Below the pieces are notes generated by a model. The model did not search any database, was not told the DNA's origin, and saw only the letters and a program-made list of their open reading frames with translations. Shown here one piece after another: positions 25,013 through 34,736 of a DNA stretch of 34,736 nucleotides (positions within the stretch are counted from its first letter, which is position 1; the number at the start of each line of letters is the position of its first letter). The DNA is from Bacteroidales bacterium (GTDB lineage Bacteria; Bacteroidota; Bacteroidia; Bacteroidales; F082). The position numbers were made by a program, and so were the translations under genes. The DNA lies in assembly GCA_017549605.1 (NCBI GenBank), contig JAFYUH010000002.1, positions 1 to 34,736 of the forward strand, in the 5' to 3' direction.

Positions 25013-25902
25013 TTTCAATTTACGACTACACACCGGAAGAAATCTGTCACATTCTTGACATAGCTGAAGACTTTGAAAAGAACCGTCTTCAAAACTTATT
25101 AAATGGTAGAGTTATCGCTTCTTTGTTCTTTGAGGCTTCTACAAGAACAAGACTTAGTTTTGAAACCGCAATACAACTCCTTGGTGGCAATGTTATAGGT
25201 TTCAGCAGCACAGCAGGAACAAGTCTTCAAAAAGGCGAATCTTTGAAAGACACAATCATGATGGTGGCAAGCTACGCAGACCTTATCGTAATGCGCAACC
25301 CTGTTGACGGATCAGCTCGTTATGCTTCTGAAGTATCAAAGGTGCCTATCATCAATGCTGGTGACGGTGCAAACCAACACCCTACACAATGTCTCTTAGA
25401 CCTTTATTCAATCAGAAAAACCCAAGGCACTCTTGAAAACCTTGAAATCACTATGGTTGGTGACTTGAAATACGGTCGTACCGTACACAGCCTTGTACAA
25501 GCCATGTGCAACTTCAAAGCAAAGTTCAACTTCGTATCTCCAGTAGAACTCAGAATGCCTGAAACTGTAATTCAATACATCAAGAATGCTGGTCTCGAAT
25601 ATCATGAATATACAAGCCTTGAAGAGGTCATCCCTCATTCAGATATCATTTATATGACAAGAGTTCAACGCGAACGTTTCCCAGATCCATTGGAATACGA
25701 AAAAGTAAAGAATTCTTATATCTTGCGTAATGAGATGCTTGAAAACTCAAAACCAAACTGCCGTATCCTCCACCCACTACCTCGTGTAAACGAGATTCAT
25801 ACAGATGTTGATGCAAATCCTAAAGCTTATTATTTCCAACAAGCACAAAACGGATTGTTTGTTCGCCAAGCTTTGATAGCAGCAATACTTGGTCTTAAAT
25901 AA
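24982..25902 (+). CDS. pyrB: Aspartate carbamoyltransferase, catalytic chain
   Basis: PyrB joins carbamoyl phosphate to aspartate, the committed step of pyrimidine synthesis. The 306 residues match the family. Carbamoyl-phosphate binding STRTR lies at 53-57, Lys84 in SLQKGES, HPTQ at 133-136, then [12 protein letters not shown], and HPLPRV near the end. Length and the adjacent regulatory-chain gene indicate the class B dodecameric enzyme (six catalytic, six regulatory chains). Expression is probably controlled by the leader described above. Confidence 0.97.
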   Translation: MSISLKDRSLISIYDYTPEEICHILDIAEDFEKNRLQNLLNGRVIASLFFEASTRTRLSFETAIQLLGGNVIGFSSTAGTSLQKGESLKDTIMMVASYADLIVMRNPVDGSARYASEVSKVPIINAGDGANQHPTQCLLDLYSIRKTQGTLENLEITMVGDLKYGRTVHSLVQAMCNFKAKFNFVSPVELRMPETVIQYIKNAGLEYHEYTSLEEVIPHSDIIYMTRVQRERFPDPLEYEKVKNSYILRNEMLENSKPNCRILHPLPRVNEIHTDVDANPKAYYFQQAQNGLFVRQALIAAILGLK

Positions 25903-25929
25903 ATTTATTAACATTAAGATTTAAAAATC

Positions 25930-26394
25930 ATGGACAAGAGAAAAGAACTTATAGTATCAGCAATTGAAAACGGAACTGTAATCGACCATATTCCTGCAAA
26001 TAAAGTTTTTGAAGTCGTTAAGATTTTAGACCTCGAACATTCAAAAAATTCTGTTTACTTCGGAACAAATTTAGACAGCAAGAAATATGGTAAAAAAGGT
26101 ATCATAAAGATCAGCGACAAATTCTTTGAACCAGAAGTTATCAACAAAATAGCTTTAGTTGCTCCAACAGCATCTCTTATTGAGATTAAAGATTTTGAAG
26201 TAATTAGCAAGCATAGCATTCAAATTCCTGACCACATTGACAGCATCGTAAAATGTTTCAACCCTAACTGCGTCACAAACAAAGAAAGTGTTCCTACAAA
26301 ATTCAAGGTTATGAAAGATGAATGCGGCAAGGTTAACTTAAGATGCCACTATTGCGAAAAATACACCAAAGAAGACAATATTGAGTTTATATAA
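25930..26394 (+). CDS. pyrI: Aspartate carbamoyltransferase, regulatory chain
   Basis: PyrI forms dimers that bind CTP and ATP and pass allosteric control to PyrB. The 154-residue chain has the N-terminal nucleotide-binding domain and a C-terminal zinc domain. The four zinc cysteines are Cys109, Cys114, Cys139 and Cys142 (CFNPNC and CHYC), at nearly the same positions as in E. coli. It starts 27 bp after pyrB and ends before a strong terminator. With this subunit present, feedback by CTP is expected at protein level in addition to leader control. Confidence 0.97.
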   Translation: MDKRKELIVSAIENGTVIDHIPANKVFEVVKILDLEHSKNSVYFGTNLDSKKYGKKGIIKISDKFFEPEVINKIALVAPTASLIEIKDFEVISKHSIQIPDHIDSIVKCFNPNCVTNKESVPTKFKVMKDECGKVNLRCHYCEKYTKEDNIEFI

Positions 26395-26410
26395 TAAGGT
26401 TAATAAAAAG

Positions 26411-26439
26411 AAAAAAAGCTGACTAAGTCAGCTTTTTTT
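26411..26439. terminator. Bidirectional terminator between pyrI and DUF3467 genes
   Basis: A-run plus GCTGAC (26411-26423) pairs with GTCAGC plus T-run (26427-26439) over 13 bp with a three-base loop. Its right edge overlaps the stop codon of the DUF3467 gene, so it serves both convergent transcripts. Confidence 0.9.
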
Positions 26440-26752
26440 ATGCTTGTGCAGCTGGTCCACCCATCGTAAATGGAGGCAACTTCTCGTTTACGTCTTTTAT
26501 TGGACCATGTGTTGATTCGTATTTACTGATATTTTCTGCCAAAGCCTTATAAAGTCTTTTTGCATTTTGTGGGGTCAATATAATTCTTGACTTGACTTTT
26601 GCCTTTGGTGAAGCTGGCATCAACTTAATGAAATCGACAACGAATTCTGTTGGAGAATGAGCTATAATAGCAAGATTTGAATAGATACCTTCTGCTATTT
26701 CATCAGTCAATTCAATATTGATCTGATTCTTATTATTGTTATTATTTTCCAT
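26438..26752 (-). CDS. DUF3467 family protein
   Basis: A 104-residue protein with DUF3467 features: INIELTDEIAEGIYSNLA near the N-terminus, HSPTEFVVDFI, PKAKVKSRIILTPQNAKRL and a closing ALAENI segment. It has an Asn-rich N-terminus (MENNNNNKNQ). The family lies downstream of rpoC in many Bacteroidota, but its function is unknown to me. A promoter -7 element (26775-26782) and the rpoC terminator lie upstream, so it is probably transcribed separately. Confidence 0.85.
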   Translation of the reverse strand: MENNNNNKNQINIELTDEIAEGIYSNLAIIAHSPTEFVVDFIKLMPASPKAKVKSRIILTPQNAKRLYKALAENISKYESTHGPIKDVNEKLPPFTMGGPAAQA

Positions 26753-26774
26753 AATTATATTTTTTAATCTATCA

Positions 26775-26782
26775 CAAAGATA
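26775..26782 (-). promoter_or_regulatory. Promoter -7 element for the DUF3467 gene
   Basis: TATCTTTG on the minus strand matches TAnnTTTG, 22 bp before the gene start. The upstream stretch is a T-run in the tail of the rpoC terminator; a separate -33 motif is not clear. Confidence 0.55.
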
Positions 26783-26794
26783 ATTTATTTTTTC

Positions 26795-26832
26795 AAAAAA
26801 AATAGGTCGGTTTTAAAAACCAACCTATTTTT
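26795..26832 (-). terminator. Terminator of the rpoB–rpoC transcript
   Basis: On the minus strand AATAGGTTGGTT pairs with AACCGACCTATT (26818-26829 with 26801-26812, one G-T pair), followed by a T-run. It lies 20 bp after the rpoC stop. Confidence 0.85.
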
Positions 26833-26849
26833 AAATGTATTTAGTTGTA

Positions 26850-29800
26850 TTATTCTTCAACTACAGTTTCTCTTTCGCTGACTATTGGTTCATAATCTTC
26901 GCGAGCGCCAACGATTAAATCATCGTATTCGCGTAAACCTGTACCTGCAGGAATCTTATGACCAACGATAACGTTTTCTTTCATTCCTTCAAGAGTATCT
27001 GACTTAGCGTTGATTGCAGCCAATGTCAAGACCTTTGTTGTTTCCTGGAATGATGCAGCTGAGATGAAACTTTCTGTTTGAAGAGCTGCTCTTGTGATAC
27101 CTTGCAACACTTGGTGTGCTGTTGCTGGTTGAGCATCACGAGCTTCAACAAGTTTCTTATCTTTACGTTTCAAGATAGAGTTTTCATCACGAAGCTTTCT
27201 TACTGTAATCATCTGACCGTTAACGAGGTTTTCAGAATCACCGCTGTCAGTAACGATAACCTTACCGAAGATTTCGTCATTGCATTCTTGGAATGTAAGT
27301 TTATTGACGAGTTCGCCTTCGAGGAAGCGTGTATCACCTGGATCGTCGATTTCAACTTTACGCATCATTTGACGAACGATAACTTCGAAGTGTTTACCAT
27401 TGATTGTTACACCTTGTGAACGATAAACTTCTTGGATTTCGTTAACGATAAATTCTTGAACTTTCATAGGACCTTCGATAGCCAAGATGTTAGCAGGTGT
27501 GATAGCACCGTCTGACAATGGTTGACCAGCTTTCATGAAGTCGTTTTCTTGAGCAAGAATTTGTTTTGATGTTGGGATAAGATAACTCTTTTGTTCACCT
27601 GTCTTAGATGTGATGATAACTTTACGGTTACCACGAACGAGTTTCTTTTCAAATGAAACGACACCGTCGATTTCTGAAACAACTGCAGGTTCTGAAGAGT
27701 TACGAGCTTCGAACAATTCTGTAACGCGTGGGAGACCACCAGTGATGTCGCCCAACTTACCTGTAGCGCGAGGAATCTTAACGAGCATATCACCAGCCTT
27801 AATCTTAGCACCATCTTCTACCATAATGTGAGCGCCTACTGGCAAGTCGTATGACTTGATAACATCACCATGTTTGTCAACGATAGAAATTGATGGGTTC
27901 TTTGAATATTTACGACCTTCGATGATAACACGTTCGTTATAACCTGTTTGTTCGTCAGATTCGTTACGGAATGTTATACCTTCAACGATATTTTCGTATT
28001 GAACTTTACCTTGATATTCTGAGAGAATCAATGCGTTATATGGATCCCATTCACAGATAAGGTCGCCGGCATTAACTTCTGTGTTAGGTTTAACATAGAG
28101 TTTAGAACCATAGCGGATATTAGCAGTTGTGAGAGCTACGCCTGTCTTCTTGTCGATGATTCTCATTTCAGCTGAACGACCAACAACAACTTGATATTCT
28201 TTATGTTCACCTGTTACTGGATCAACTGAATCTTCTTTATAGTCAACGACACGGAGTTCATCGATTTCGAGGATACCATTATATTTAGCCTTGATTGAAG
28301 AATCGTCTGATGTTGTTGACGCTGTACCACCTTGGTGGAAAGTACGCAATGTCAACTGTGTACCAGGTTCACCAATTGATTGAGCAGCGATAACACCAAC
28401 AGCTTCACCTCTTTGAACGAGTTTACCTGAAGAAAGGTTACGTCCGTAGCAGTTTGCACAAACACCGCGTTTTGATTCGCATGTCAATACAGAACGGATT
28501 TCGACGCTTTCTATTGGTGATTCAGAGATTCTCTTAGCGATATCTTCTGTGATTTCTTGACCACCGTTGATGATTAACTCACCTGTTTGTGGGTGGAATA
28601 CATCATGAAGAGCAACACGGCCTAAGATTCTGTCATAGAGAGATTCGATAATTTCGTCACCTCTACGTAATGCGCTAATTGTCAAGCCACGGAGTGTACC
28701 GCAATCTTTTTCGTTGATGATAACATCGTGAGCTACGTCAACAAGACGACGTGTCAAGTAACCAGCGTCAGCTGTCTTCAACGCGGTATCAGCAAGACCC
28801 TTACGAGCACCGTGTGTAGAGATAAAGTACTCAAGAACAGAAAGACCTTCTTTGAAGTTAGACAAAATAGGGTTTTCGATGATTTCTGCACCACTTGAAG
28901 CTGATGACTTTTGTGGTTTAGCCATAAGACCTCTCATACCGCAGAGCTGACGGATCTGTTCTTTAGAACCACGAGCACCTGAGTCCAACATCATATATAC
29001 AGGGTTAAATCCTTGGTCATCTTTTGGAAGAAGTGTCATAACCTCTTCTGTCAACTTAGTTACAACATGACCCCAAATGTCGATAATCTTGTTGTAGCGT
29101 TCGTTTGATGTGATGAAACCCATATTATATTCTTCACGGATAGCAGCAACTTCTTCGTTAGCCTCTTGGATCAATTCTTCTTTTATTGTAGGAACCAAGA
29201 CATTACCAAGGTTAAATGAAAGACCACCTCTGTAAGCCATTTCGTAACCCATATTCTTGATAGCGTCCAAGAATTTTGTTGTGGTAGCTGTACCAAGAAG
29301 TTTAACCATTACGCTGATGATATCACGTAAAGCTTTCTTATTTAATAATTTATTGATAAATCCAAACTCTTTTGGAACGACCTCATTGAAGAGAACACGA
29401 CCAACAGTTGTCTCTATCTTTTCATTTACGATAGTGCCGTCTTCTTTACGTACGTCAACGTTGACGTAAATGATAGCGTGCATATCGACTTTCTTCTCAT
29501 TGTAAGCGATGATAACTTCTTCTGGAGCATAGAATGACTTACCTTCGCCCTTAACAGGATGTTCTGGTGTGCTCTTACGTGGTTTTGTAATATAGTACAA
29601 ACCGAGAACCATGTCTTGAGAAGGAACTGTAATAGGAGCACCGTTTGCAGGGTTCAAGATATTGTGTGAAGCCAACATCAAGATCTGTGCTTCAAGAACT
29701 GCTGCGTTACCCAATGGCAAGTGAACAGCCATCTGGTCACCGTCGAAGTCAGCGTTGAAAGCTGTACATACGAGTGGGTGGAGACGGATTGCCTTACCTT

Positions 29801-31166
29801 CAACGAGTTTTGGTTGGAAGGCTTGGATACCGAGACGGTGCAATGTAGGAGCACGGTTCAATAAGATTGGGTGACCTTTCAATACGTTTTCGAGGATGTC
29901 CCATACGACTGGATCCTTACGGTCAACGATTTTCTTAGCAGATTTAACAGTCTTAACAATACCACGTTCAATCATCTTACGGATGATGAATGGTTTGTAG
30001 AGTTCCGCTGCCATATCTTTTGGAAGACCGCATTCGTGCATATCGAGTTCTGGACCTACAACGATAACAGAACGACCAGAGTAGTCAACACGTTTACCGA
30101 GCAAGTTTTGACGGAAACGACCTTGTTTACCTTTCAAGCTGTCGCTTAAAGATTTAAGAGGACGATTTGAGTCTGTCTTAACAGCGCTTGATTTACGTGA
30201 GTTATCTAATAATGAGTCAACAGCTTCTTGGAGCATACGTTTCTCATTACGCATGATTACGTCTGGAGCTTTGATTTCGATAAGACGTTTAAGACGGTTA
30301 TTACGGATAATAACACGACGATATAAATCGTTCAAGTCAGATGTAGCGAAACGTCCACCATCGAGAGGCACCAATGGGCGCAATTCTGGAGGTGTAACAG
30401 GGATGACTTTCAAGATCATCCATTCTGGACGGTTTTCGATACGTTTTTGAGCATCGCGGAATGATTCAAAAACTTGGAGACGTTTTAAAGCGTCTTGTTT
30501 ACGTTGTTGTGCCTTTTCTTTACTTGCTCTGTCACGAAGTTCGTATGACATTTTGTCCAAGTCAAGACGTGATAACAAATCATAAACAGCTTCTGCACCC
30601 ATCTTAGCGATGAATTTATTTGGATCATCTTCCGGTAAATATTGATTTTCGATTGGAAGAGATTCCATTATATCGAGGTATTCTTCTTCTGTGAGGAAGT
30701 CGAGATAGTTAATACCATCTTGTTCTTTAATACCTGGTTGGATAACAACATAGCGTTCATAGTAAATGATGCTATCCAACTTTTTAGTTTGCATACCGAG
30801 CAATGCACCTATTTTATTAGGCAAGGAACGGAAGTACCAGATATGAGCTACAGGAACCACCAACTTGATGTGACCTGTACGTTCACGTCTAACTTTCTTC
30901 TCTGTAATTTCCACACCGCAACGGTCGCAGACGATGTTTTTATAACGAATACGTTTATATTTTCCGCAATGACATTCCCAGTCTTTAACCGGTCCGAAAA
31001 TTCTTTCGCAGAACAAACCATCACGTTCTGGTTTGTATGTACGATAGTTAATTGTCTCTGGTTTTAAAACCTCACCGAAAGAGCGTTTTTCAATAGACTC
31101 TGGTGAAGCAAGACTAACTGTAATCTTGGAAAAATTGCTATTTATTGTGTTCTTACTTAAAGCCAT
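26850..31166 (-). CDS. rpoC: RNA polymerase beta' subunit
   Basis: The beta' subunit forms the DNA clamp and carries the catalytic magnesium site. The 1438 residues are normal for Bacteroidota. The N-terminal zinc finger is [20 protein letters not shown] near residues 64-84. The catalytic [12 protein letters not shown] lies near residue 470. The second zinc site uses the Cys in DCGTLRG (about 818) and [11 protein letters not shown] (about 893-903). It begins 27 bp after rpoB and ends at a terminator. Confidence 0.98.
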   Translation of the reverse strand: MALSKNTINSNFSKITVSLASPESIEKRSFGEVLKPETINYRTYKPERDGLFCERIFGPVKDWECHCGKYKRIRYKNIVCDRCGVEITEKKVRRERTGHIKLVVPVAHIWYFRSLPNKIGALLGMQTKKLDSIIYYERYVVIQPGIKEQDGINYLDFLTEEEYLDIMESLPIENQYLPEDDPNKFIAKMGAEAVYDLLSRLDLDKMSYELRDRASKEKAQQRKQDALKRLQVFESFRDAQKRIENRPEWMILKVIPVTPPELRPLVPLDGGRFATSDLNDLYRRVIIRNNRLKRLIEIKAPDVIMRNEKRMLQEAVDSLLDNSRKSSAVKTDSNRPLKSLSDSLKGKQGRFRQNLLGKRVDYSGRSVIVVGPELDMHECGLPKDMAAELYKPFIIRKMIERGIVKTVKSAKKIVDRKDPVVWDILENVLKGHPILLNRAPTLHRLGIQAFQPKLVEGKAIRLHPLVCTAFNADFDGDQMAVHLPLGNAAVLEAQILMLASHNILNPANGAPITVPSQDMVLGLYYITKPRKSTPEHPVKGEGKSFYAPEEVIIAYNEKKVDMHAIIYVNVDVRKEDGTIVNEKIETTVGRVLFNEVVPKEFGFINKLLNKKALRDIISVMVKLLGTATTTKFLDAIKNMGYEMAYRGGLSFNLGNVLVPTIKEELIQEANEEVAAIREEYNMGFITSNERYNKIIDIWGHVVTKLTEEVMTLLPKDDQGFNPVYMMLDSGARGSKEQIRQLCGMRGLMAKPQKSSASSGAEIIENPILSNFKEGLSVLEYFISTHGARKGLADTALKTADAGYLTRRLVDVAHDVIINEKDCGTLRGLTISALRRGDEIIESLYDRILGRVALHDVFHPQTGELIINGGQEITEDIAKRISESPIESVEIRSVLTCESKRGVCANCYGRNLSSGKLVQRGEAVGVIAAQSIGEPGTQLTLRTFHQGGTASTTSDDSSIKAKYNGILEIDELRVVDYKEDSVDPVTGEHKEYQVVVGRSAEMRIIDKKTGVALTTANIRYGSKLYVKPNTEVNAGDLICEWDPYNALILSEYQGKVQYENIVEGITFRNESDEQTGYNERVIIEGRKYSKNPSISIVDKHGDVIKSYDLPVGAHIMVEDGAKIKAGDMLVKIPRATGKLGDITGGLPRVTELFEARNSSEPAVVSEIDGVVSFEKKLVRGNRKVIITSKTGEQKSYLIPTSKQILAQENDFMKAGQPLSDGAITPANILAIEGPMKVQEFIVNEIQEVYRSQGVTINGKHFEVIVRQMMRKVEIDDPGDTRFLEGELVNKLTFQECNDEIFGKVIVTDSGDSENLVNGQMITVRKLRDENSILKRKDKKLVEARDAQPATAHQVLQGITRAALQTESFISAASFQETTKVLTLAAINAKSDTLEGMKENVIVGHKIPAGTGLREYDDLIVGAREDYEPIVSERETVVEE

Positions 31167-31193
31167 ATATTAGGTTAATATTATAGAACATTA

Positions 31194-34100
31194 TTATTCA
31201 AACGTAATTTCAAGTCCGAGTCCACGTAATTCATGGATTAAAACATTGAATGATTCTGGGATACCCGGAGTTGGCATGCTTTCACCCTTAACGATTGCTT
31301 CGTAGGCTTTTGCTCTTCCGTTGACATCGTCAGATTTTACAGTCAATATTTCTTGTAAGATGTTACTTGCTCCGAATGCCTCGAGAGCCCAAACTTCCAT
31401 TTCTCCGAAACGTTGACCACCGAATTGTGCTTTACCACCTAATGGTTGTTGTGTGATCAATGAGTAAGGTCCTATTGAACGTGCGTGCATCTTGTCATCA
31501 ACCATATGGTGCAACTTAAGCATATAGATATAACCTACTGTTGCTTTTTGGTCGAATGGATTACCAGTGCCACCATCATAAAGTTGAACACTACCATTTT
31601 CTGGGAGACCTGCTTCCTTCATGTAACCGTTGATCTGATCTAATGTAGCACCGTCGAAAATAGGTGTTGCAAACTTAACACCAAGTTTCTTACCTGCCCA
31701 ACCTAATACTGTTTCGTAGATCTGACCCAAGTTCATACGTGAAGGCACACCAAGAGGATTCAATACTATATCAACAGGTGTTCCGTCTGCTAAGAATGGC
31801 ATATCTTCATCACGAACAACCTTAGAAACAATACCTTTGTTACCGTGACGACCAGCCATCTTGTCACCGATGTTCAATTTACGTTTTTGTGCAACGTAAA
31901 CTTTAGCCATTTGAACGATGCCGTTTGGAAGTTCATCACCAACACTAGCAACATTCTTCTTGCGACTATAAACACCAAGGATTTCCTTACATCTCATATT
32001 GTAGTTGTTGATAGTCTTAACGATCAACTCATTGATTTCTGCGTCTGTTGTCCATCTATATGGATTTACAGTCATATAATCAAGATTCAACAATGCTTTA
32101 TGAGAGAATTTGATCTTCTTAGGCAATACTACCTCTTTGAAATTATTTTGAACGCCCAAAGATGTTCTTCCTGCTAAGAGGCTCATCAATTTCTCGATAA
32201 GTCTTTCTTTGAGGGCGTCAATTTCGCGATTGCATTCGAAATCTATATCAGCGATGATATCTCTATCTTTTGCTTTAGATTTGCGATCTTTAATTACGCG
32301 TGAGAATAAACGTTTGCCTATAACTACTCCCTTCATTGATGGACCAGCCTTGAGTGAAGCATTCTTAACGTCACCAGCTTTGTCACCAAAGATAGCACGT
32401 AACAATTTTTCTTCTGGTGTAGGATCTGTCTCACCTTTAGGAGTAATCTTACCAATTAATATATCACCTTCTGTAACTTCAGCACCAACTCTGATAAGAC
32501 CGTTTTCGTCCAAATCTTTTGTTGCTTCTGCGCTAACGTTAGGGATATCGTTAGTTAACTCTTCCAAACCACGTTTTGTATCGCGGACTTCGAGAGTAAA
32601 CTCTTCTATATGTATAGATGTAAATAAGTCTTCTCTAACAATACGCTCAGAAATAACGATAGCATCCTCATAGTTGTAACCTTTCCATGGCATGAAAGCA
32701 ACCATTAAGTTACGTCCAAGTGCTAAGTCACCACCTTGTGTAGCATAACCTTCTGTAAGGATTTGACCCTTAGTTACTTTTTGACCTTTCTTAACGATAG
32801 GTTTTTGGTTAATGCTTGTACTTTGGTTAGTTCTAGCGTATTTAATTAAGTTATATGTCTTTTCATCACCATCAAAGCTGACAAGTCTTTCTTTATCTGT
32901 TCTGTCATATCTGATGACGATCTTTGTAGAATCGACAAATACTACTTCACCATCTCCTTCTGCTTCAACGATAGTACGAGAATCTCTAGCGACATAACGC
33001 TCGATACCTGTACCAACGATAGGAGCTTCTGGCATCATCAAAGGAACTGCCTGACGCATCATGTTTGAACCCATCAAAGCACGGTTAGCATCGTCGTGCT
33101 CAATAAATGGAATCAATGATGCAGCTATTGATGAAATCTGGTTTGGAGCTACGTCGATAAGATCTATTTCTTGTGGTGTTACAATAGGATAATCGGCGAC
33201 ATAACGAACTTTTATAAACTCGTCTGTCAACTTGCCATTATCATCCATTGGTGTACCAGCTTGAGCAATAATCTTTTCTTCTTCTTCTTCAGCTGTAAGA
33301 TATACAGGAGGATTTTGGAAGTCAACAACACCGTCAACAACCTTGCGGTATGGTGTTTCAATGAAACCTAAATTATTGATCTTAGCGAATACACAAAGTG
33401 AAGAAATAAGACCGATGTTTGGACCTTCTGGAGTTTCAATTGTACAAAGACGACCATAGTGTGTGTAGTGAACGTCACGTACCTCGAAACCAGCGCGGTC
33501 ACGAGACAAACCACCAGGACCTAATGCAGAGATACGACGTTTGTGTGTAACCTCTGACAATGGGTTGGTTTGATCCATAAATTGGGACAATTGGTTTGTT
33601 CCAAAGAATGAATTGATAACTGATGATAATGTTTTTGCATTGATAAGTTCAGTTGGAGTAAAGTTTTCGTTGTCACGAACATTCATTCTTTCACGAATTG
33701 TACGAGCCATACGAGCTAAACCAACGCCAAATTGAGCATACAATTGTTCACCGACAGTTCTGATACGACGGTTACTTAAGTGGTCAATATCATCAATTTC
33801 AGCTTTACTATTAGATAAGTTGATCAAATACTTAATAATAGCGATAACATCCTCCTTAGTGAGAACTTTCACATCAGCCGGAATGTCTAAACCTAATTTA
33901 CGGTTGATGCGATAGCGGCCAACATCACCTAAATCGTAGCGTTTGTCTGAGAAGAACAATTTTTCAATGATACCACGAGCTGTTTCTTCATCTGGTGGTT
34001 CAGCATTACGTAATTGTCTATAGATATACTCAACAGCCTCTTTTTCTGAGTTAGAAGGGTCTTTTTGTAAAGTATTAAATACTATAGAATAGTCTGAAAT

Positions 34101-34736
34101 GTTGATATCTTCGCGATCGAGAAGAATTGTCTTTACGCCAGAGTTAACGATGACGTCTATATGTTCAGATTCCAACACTGTACCGCGGTCAAGAATTGAC
34201 TCATGACGTTCAATAGAAACGCATTCGCCTGTTTCTTCATTAACGAAGTCTTCGAACCATGAACGAAGTACTCTTGCAGAAAGTTTACGTCCAAGAACTT
34301 TTTTAAGAGCTGTCTTAGACACTTTAATTTCTTCAGAAAGGTTGAAGATGTCAAGAATATCTTTATCTGATTCAAAACCTATAGCGCGGAGTAATGTTGT
34401 AATAGGTAATTTCTTTTTACGGTCGATATAAGCATACATTACGTTGCTGATATCGGTTGAGAACTCCATCCAGGAGCCTTTGAAAGGAATGATACGGGCA
34501 GAATATAATGTCGTACCATTTGCGTGTACGCTTGAACCGAAGAAAACACCTGGAGAACGGTGTAATTGAGATACAACGACGCGTTCAGCACCGTTGATAA
34601 CGAATGTACCTTGTGGGGTCATATATGGGATAAGACCGAGGTACACATCTTGTACTTTTGTCTCAAAGTCTTCATGTTCAATATCTGTACATGAAAGTTT
34701 AAGCTTTGCCTTTAATCTTACGCAATAACTTAAACC
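31194..34736 (-). CDS. rpoB: RNA polymerase beta subunit (5' end beyond the window)
   Basis: The beta subunit forms the other half of the catalytic cleft and is the rifampicin target. The frame is open to the window edge: 30 codons upstream of 34646 encode [16 protein letters not shown] and on to KVQD, matching family sequence, so the GTG at 34646 is not a start. About 1180 residues are visible and roughly 90 are missing at the N-terminus. Landmarks are [14 protein letters not shown] near the start of the visible part, the rifampicin region [20 protein letters not shown], and [13 protein letters not shown] late in the protein. rpoC follows 27 bp later. Confidence 0.98.
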   Translation of the reverse strand, partial: GLSYCVRLKAKLKLSCTDIEHEDFETKVQDVYLGLIPYMTPQGTFVINGAERVVVSQLHRSPGVFFGSSVHANGTTLYSARIIPFKGSWMEFSTDISNVMYAYIDRKKKLPITTLLRAIGFESDKDILDIFNLSEEIKVSKTALKKVLGRKLSARVLRSWFEDFVNEETGECVSIERHESILDRGTVLESEHIDVIVNSGVKTILLDREDINISDYSIVFNTLQKDPSNSEKEAVEYIYRQLRNAEPPDEETARGIIEKLFFSDKRYDLGDVGRYRINRKLGLDIPADVKVLTKEDVIAIIKYLINLSNSKAEIDDIDHLSNRRIRTVGEQLYAQFGVGLARMARTIRERMNVRDNENFTPTELINAKTLSSVINSFFGTNQLSQFMDQTNPLSEVTHKRRISALGPGGLSRDRAGFEVRDVHYTHYGRLCTIETPEGPNIGLISSLCVFAKINNLGFIETPYRKVVDGVVDFQNPPVYLTAEEEEEKIIAQAGTPMDDNGKLTDEFIKVRYVADYPIVTPQEIDLIDVAPNQISSIAASLIPFIEHDDANRALMGSNMMRQAVPLMMPEAPIVGTGIERYVARDSRTIVEAEGDGEVVFVDSTKIVIRYDRTDKERLVSFDGDEKTYNLIKYARTNQSTSINQKPIVKKGQKVTKGQILTEGYATQGGDLALGRNLMVAFMPWKGYNYEDAIVISERIVREDLFTSIHIEEFTLEVRDTKRGLEELTNDIPNVSAEATKDLDENGLIRVGAEVTEGDILIGKITPKGETDPTPEEKLLRAIFGDKAGDVKNASLKAGPSMKGVVIGKRLFSRVIKDRKSKAKDRDIIADIDFECNREIDALKERLIEKLMSLLAGRTSLGVQNNFKEVVLPKKIKFSHKALLNLDYMTVNPYRWTTDAEINELIVKTINNYNMRCKEILGVYSRKKNVASVGDELPNGIVQMAKVYVAQKRKLNIGDKMAGRHGNKGIVSKVVRDEDMPFLADGTPVDIVLNPLGVPSRMNLGQIYETVLGWAGKKLGVKFATPIFDGATLDQINGYMKEAGLPENGSVQLYDGGTGNPFDQKATVGYIYMLKLHHMVDDKMHARSIGPYSLITQQPLGGKAQFGGQRFGEMEVWALEAFGASNILQEILTVKSDDVNGRAKAYEAIVKGESMPTPGIPESFNVLIHELRGLGLEITFE

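Noticed and set aside
27078..27419. Antisense open frames inside rpoC, rpoB, the RHS gene and others
   Set aside because: They lie opposite strongly recognised genes, have no promoter or family-like sequence, and arise from codon bias of the sense gene.

Overview
The window comes from an AT-rich member of the Bacteroidota, most likely order Bacteroidales. The evidence is the gene order bamD–rpoZ–coaBC–DUF4835–recN, omega and DUF3467 proteins of the Bacteroidota type, promoters with the TAnnTTTG -7 element, proteins with type IX secretion (T9SS) C-terminal sorting domains, and a Ser-type sulfatase beside its anaerobic maturase. I cannot name a genus or species from sequence alone.

Layout. Positions 1-120 hold the end of an IS3-family insertion sequence cut by the window edge. 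A bidirectional terminator and a short heptamer repeat follow. Positions 208-5141 (minus) are the housekeeping operon bamD, rpoZ, coaBC, DUF4835, recN. Positions 5212-8281 (minus) hold a DUF6913 gene, dapA and a secreted M14 carboxypeptidase. A divergent promoter region then leads to a plus-strand metallo-hydrolase and a small S4 RNA-binding protein, which end at a long hairpin built from octamer repeats. Positions 9500-16754 (minus) run argS, rsmE, DUF4159, a small zinc-finger protein, a sulfatase and its radical-SAM maturase; a NifX-like protein and a gamma carbonic anhydrase follow, probably from their own promoter.

Positions 16812-24748 (minus) form an accessory three-gene unit with its own strong promoter: a YadA-head/coiled-coil fibre protein, a mini-protein with a T9SS sorting domain, and a 2113-residue SpvB/FG-GAP/RHS protein. 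Its leader carries a four-codon open frame behind a near-perfect Shine-Dalgarno sequence, which is unusual in this phylum. Divergently, 24780-26394 (plus) holds pyrB-pyrI. The pyrB leader contains a Shine-Dalgarno-led leader frame, a U-rich stretch and an intrinsic terminator, the same arrangement as the UTP-sensing pyrBI attenuator of Escherichia coli. The right end (26438-34736, minus) is rpoB (5' end beyond the window), rpoC, a terminator and a DUF3467 gene.

The two observations most worth follow-up are the pyrBI attenuator-like leader and the RHS/fibre/T9SS unit with its micro-ORF leader. No tRNA, rRNA or CRISPR array was seen.
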